NCBI GenBank assembly: GCA_028688175.1
Contig: JAQTYS010000042.1
Location: 1 to 6,540 of the forward strand
Reading direction: 5' to 3'
DNA length: 6,540 nucleotides
Source: Methanothrix sp.
GTDB taxonomy: Archaea; Halobacteriota; Methanosarcinia; Methanotrichales; Methanotrichaceae
Shown here: positions 5,443 through 6,540 of the stretch, in pieces
How the letters are laid out: each line of letters begins with the position of its first letter
Position numbering within the stretch: the stretch's first letter is position 1
Position numbers and translations under genes: made by a program
Notes under the pieces: generated by a model
What the model was told of the DNA's origin: nothing
The model's input: the letters and a program-made list of their open reading frames with translations, nothing else
Databases searched by the model: none

Positions 5443-5547
5443 ATGTATGCAAAATTCGTGGCGGCCTTCAGTAATAAAGCTGTAGAATGCCGCGAAGAGC
5501 AATTTTTCCGCAGGATCAAAAGTCATATAAAAGATATTGGTGAATGA
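5443..5547 (+). CDS. Doubtful 34-residue ORF
   Basis: ATG at 5443 to TGA at 5545 encodes MYAKFVAAFSN followed by a charged stretch (ECREEQFFRRIKSHIKDIGE). The composition is protein-like, basic and acidic residues alternate, and the DNA is more GC-rich than its flanks. There is no Shine-Dalgarno before the ATG, the frame stays open upstream to 5371 without a start, and the segment overlaps a hairpin (5461-5493). I recognise no family. It may be a gene remnant, a small protein or chance. Confidence 0.15.
   Translation: MYAKFVAAFSNKAVECREEQFFRRIKSHIKDIGE
5455..5496. other. Imperfect hairpin in intergenic DNA
   Basis: GCGGC (5461-5465) pairs with GCCGC (5489-5493), and after one mismatch TTC (5467-5469) pairs with GAA (5485-5487). 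An outer TTC/GAA pair (5455-5457, 5494-5496) forms beyond a 3-base bulge. It may be part of a small RNA or a terminator-like structure, but no T-tract follows on either strand. Confidence 0.3.
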
Positions 5548-5604
5548 GGAATAACGCTGAATGTGTAAGCGATTATAAGTGAAAATATGTTCCATTCATA
5601 CTGC

Positions 5605-5636
5605 TTGTCAATTAAGTACATATAATTACATGACAA
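5605..5636. promoter_or_regulatory. Inverted repeat TTGTCA-N20-TGACAA upstream of the transporter
   Basis: The 6-bp arms at 5605-5610 and 5631-5636 are exact inverted repeats. The AT-rich centre contains a second loose symmetry (AATT on both sides). It lies about 70 bases upstream of the TATA box, so it would suit an activator rather than a simple blocking repressor. In AT-rich DNA a 6-bp match can be chance. Confidence 0.3.
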
Positions 5637-5656
5637 AAAGATTTCTTTTTTAAAAT

Positions 5657-5668
5657 ATGTTGCAACAT
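5657..5668. promoter_or_regulatory. Perfect 12-bp palindrome upstream of the acetate transporter promoter
   Basis: ATGTTGCAACAT is identical on both strands and is centred about 28 bases upstream of the TATA box. The flanking AAAATATGTT also occurs at 5582-5591, so one half-site with its flank is repeated 70 bases away. This is the layout expected for a dimeric regulator acting on the transporter gene. Confidence 0.5.
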
Positions 5669-5685
5669 TTAACACTATTATTAAG

Positions 5686-5695
5686 TTATATTTAA
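5686..5695 (+). promoter_or_regulatory. Putative TATA box of the acetate transporter gene
   Basis: TTATATTTAA is followed by a predicted start near 5716 and a leader of about 37 bases containing AGGAGGG (5735-5741), 11 bases before the ATG. Confidence 0.5.
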
Positions 5696-5752
5696 GAGCA
5701 ACAATTTAATAAATAGACCACCCAATAGAAATTCAGGAGGGAAATAAAGATT

Positions 5753-6352
5753 ATGCAAGAAACGAGGAAACAAAACATAGACACCTTAATCCTCAAAGAC
5801 ACGACCGCCAATCCGGCGCCTCTTGGCCTGCTTGGATTCGGACTGACAACAGTACTGCTAAATATCCACAACGCCGGATATTATGAGCTAAACTCCATGA
5901 TTCTGGCCATGGGGATATTTTACGGTGGTCTTGCCCAGATTATTGCAGGAATAATGGAATGGAAGAAGAACAACACCTTTGGAACCACTGCCTTCACATC
6001 CTACGGCCTTTTCTGGCTCTCATTGGTCGCTTTGCTGTTTCTACCTCAGCTTGGACTTGCCCAGGCCACATCAAAGCCTGCCTTTGCAGCTTACTTCTTC
6101 ATGTGGGGGCTCTTCACCTTTGTCATGTTCCTGGGAACACTACGCGTTAACAGAGCCCTGCAGTTCGTCTTCCTTTCGCTGACTATCCTGTTCTTCTTGC
6201 TTGCCGCAAGAGATTATCTGGGAAGCGCCGCAATAGGAACGCTGGCAGGATACGAAGGAATTATCTGCGGGCTGTCCGCTGTTTACACCGGTTTGGCCCA
6301 GGTTCTCAACGAAGTATACAAGAAAGTTGTAGCTCCACTAGGTCCAGTATAA
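5753..6352 (+). CDS. Acetate uptake transporter, GPR1/FUN34/YaaH (AceTr) family
   Basis: This 199-residue integral membrane protein carries the family signature NPAPLG (20-25) at the start of the first helix. Six membrane segments are visible, at about 22-38, 47-68, 79-100, 110-128, 135-152 and 158-184, after a short charged cytoplasmic N-terminus (MQETRKQN). Relatives SatP (YaaH), Ady2 and the Methanosarcina protein AceP move acetate or succinate across the membrane, and the channel forms hexamers in crystal structures of bacterial members. In an acetate-using methanogen it would bring acetate in for activation and methanogenesis (inferred). The ATG at 5753 has AGGAGGG 11 bases upstream and no better start nearby. 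It is a single-gene unit: a long regulatory region precedes it and a hairpin terminator follows directly. Substrate could also include propionate or succinate. Length is normal and the frame intact. Confidence 0.92.
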   Translation: MQETRKQNIDTLILKDTTANPAPLGLLGFGLTTVLLNIHNAGYYELNSMILAMGIFYGGLAQIIAGIMEWKKNNTFGTTAFTSYGLFWLSLVALLFLPQLGLAQATSKPAFAAYFFMWGLFTFVMFLGTLRVNRALQFVFLSLTILFFLLAARDYLGSAAIGTLAGYEGIICGLSAVYTGLAQVLNEVYKKVVAPLGPV

Positions 6353-6367
6353 AAGCAGAGAAACTTA

Positions 6368-6400
6368 GGAGATCCATTTTTTCGGATCTTCAATATTTTA
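6368..6400 (+). terminator. Terminator hairpin of the acetate transporter gene
   Basis: GGAGATCC (6368-6375) pairs with GGATCTTC (6384-6391) in eight pairs, one of them G-U, around an 8-base T-rich loop. AT-rich sequence with a TTTTA run follows. It begins 16 bases past the stop codon. Confidence 0.55.
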
Positions 6401-6404
6401 TTAA

Positions 6405-6448
6405 CCAAAAAAGATAAAAAATGGATTGCTGATCTTCTAGCAATCTAT
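6405..6448 (-). terminator. Terminator of the convergent right-edge gene, overlapping its stop codon
   Basis: On the minus strand ATAGATTGCT (6448-6439) pairs with AGCAATCCAT (6430-6421), ten pairs with one mismatch-like G-U, around an 8-base loop. It is followed by TTTTTATCTTTTTT (6420-6407). The TAG stop (6439-6437) of the minus-strand gene sits at the stem-loop boundary, so the last codons form the 5' arm. Confidence 0.65.
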
Positions 6449-6540
6449 GCCGTCACAGACAGCGCGATCTTTTTCAGGCACGGGATTCTCATGGAACTTA
6501 ATGGTCTTCTCTGCCTCGAATGTTCCTGAGAACATCTCGT
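6437..6540 (-). CDS. Unidentified protein, C-terminal fragment (33 residues visible)
   Basis: Of the three minus-strand frames at the right edge this is the most protein-like: EMFSGTFEAEKTIKFHENP, then a charged stretch, ending in CDGIDC and a TAG stop. One other frame stops early at 'H*' and the third is arginine- and serine-rich. The two cysteines close to the C-terminus (28 and 33) could be a metal or disulfide site, but too little is visible to name a family. It converges on the acetate transporter and its stop codon lies inside a terminator hairpin, which supports the frame choice. Confidence 0.45.
   Translation of the reverse strand, partial: EMFSGTFEAEKTIKFHENPVPEKDRAVCDGIDC

Larger units (their letters stand above)
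5116..5752. other. Long AT-rich intergenic region between YjbQ gene and acetate transporter
   Basis: These 637 bases hold the divergent promoters, a nested hairpin (5175-5237), a doubtful 34-codon ORF with an internal hairpin (5443-5547), and a cluster of dyad elements (5582-5668) before the transporter promoter. I saw no tRNA, no riboswitch and no insertion-sequence remnant. Between about 5240 and 5440 there are only ORFs of 23 codons or fewer. Confidence 0.6.

Overview
The window looks like chromosomal DNA from a methanogenic archaeon, most likely an acetate-using member of the Methanosarcinales such as Methanothrix (Methanosaeta). This rests on several signs: promoters look like archaeal TATA boxes, the lumazine synthase is of the short archaeal type, secreted proteins carry a choice-of-anchor E domain and DUF11/DUF7507-like repeats, and there is a GPR1/FUN34/YaaH-family acetate transporter. 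The organism call is an inference from gene content, not from a marker gene.

Left part (1-1727, minus strand): two neighbouring surface-protein genes are read leftwards. The first (1727 to 1092) encodes a small secreted protein dense in N-glycosylation sequons. The second starts about 35 bases later and runs off the left edge. It has a signal peptide, a domain like the first protein, and then 112-residue tandem repeats. A long AT-rich leader (1728-2127) lies upstream, with a consensus-like TATA box and a hairpin just before the ribosome binding site.

Middle part (2128-5115): ribH (lumazine synthase) and a class I aminotransferase form a tight minus-strand operon with 4 bases between them. 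It ends in a hairpin plus T-tract. Diverging from ribH is a branched-chain aminotransferase gene (ilvE-like, plus strand), whose promoter carries a perfect 7+7 dyad. ilvE converges on a YjbQ/UPF0047 family gene, and a hairpin shared by both 3' ends separates them. The products serve amino-acid transamination, flavin (and indirectly deazaflavin) supply and possibly thiamine metabolism.

Right part (5116-6540): about 640 bases of AT-rich intergenic DNA hold a nested hairpin, a doubtful 34-codon ORF and a set of dyad elements that lead into the promoter of the acetate transporter gene (5753-6352). That gene converges on an unidentified minus-strand gene cut by the right edge, and two back-to-back terminator hairpins separate them.

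I found no RNA gene, CRISPR array, insertion sequence or recognised riboswitch. The points most worth a second look are the paired anchor-E proteins with matching leaders, the operator-like dyad at ilvE and the palindrome set upstream of the acetate transporter.
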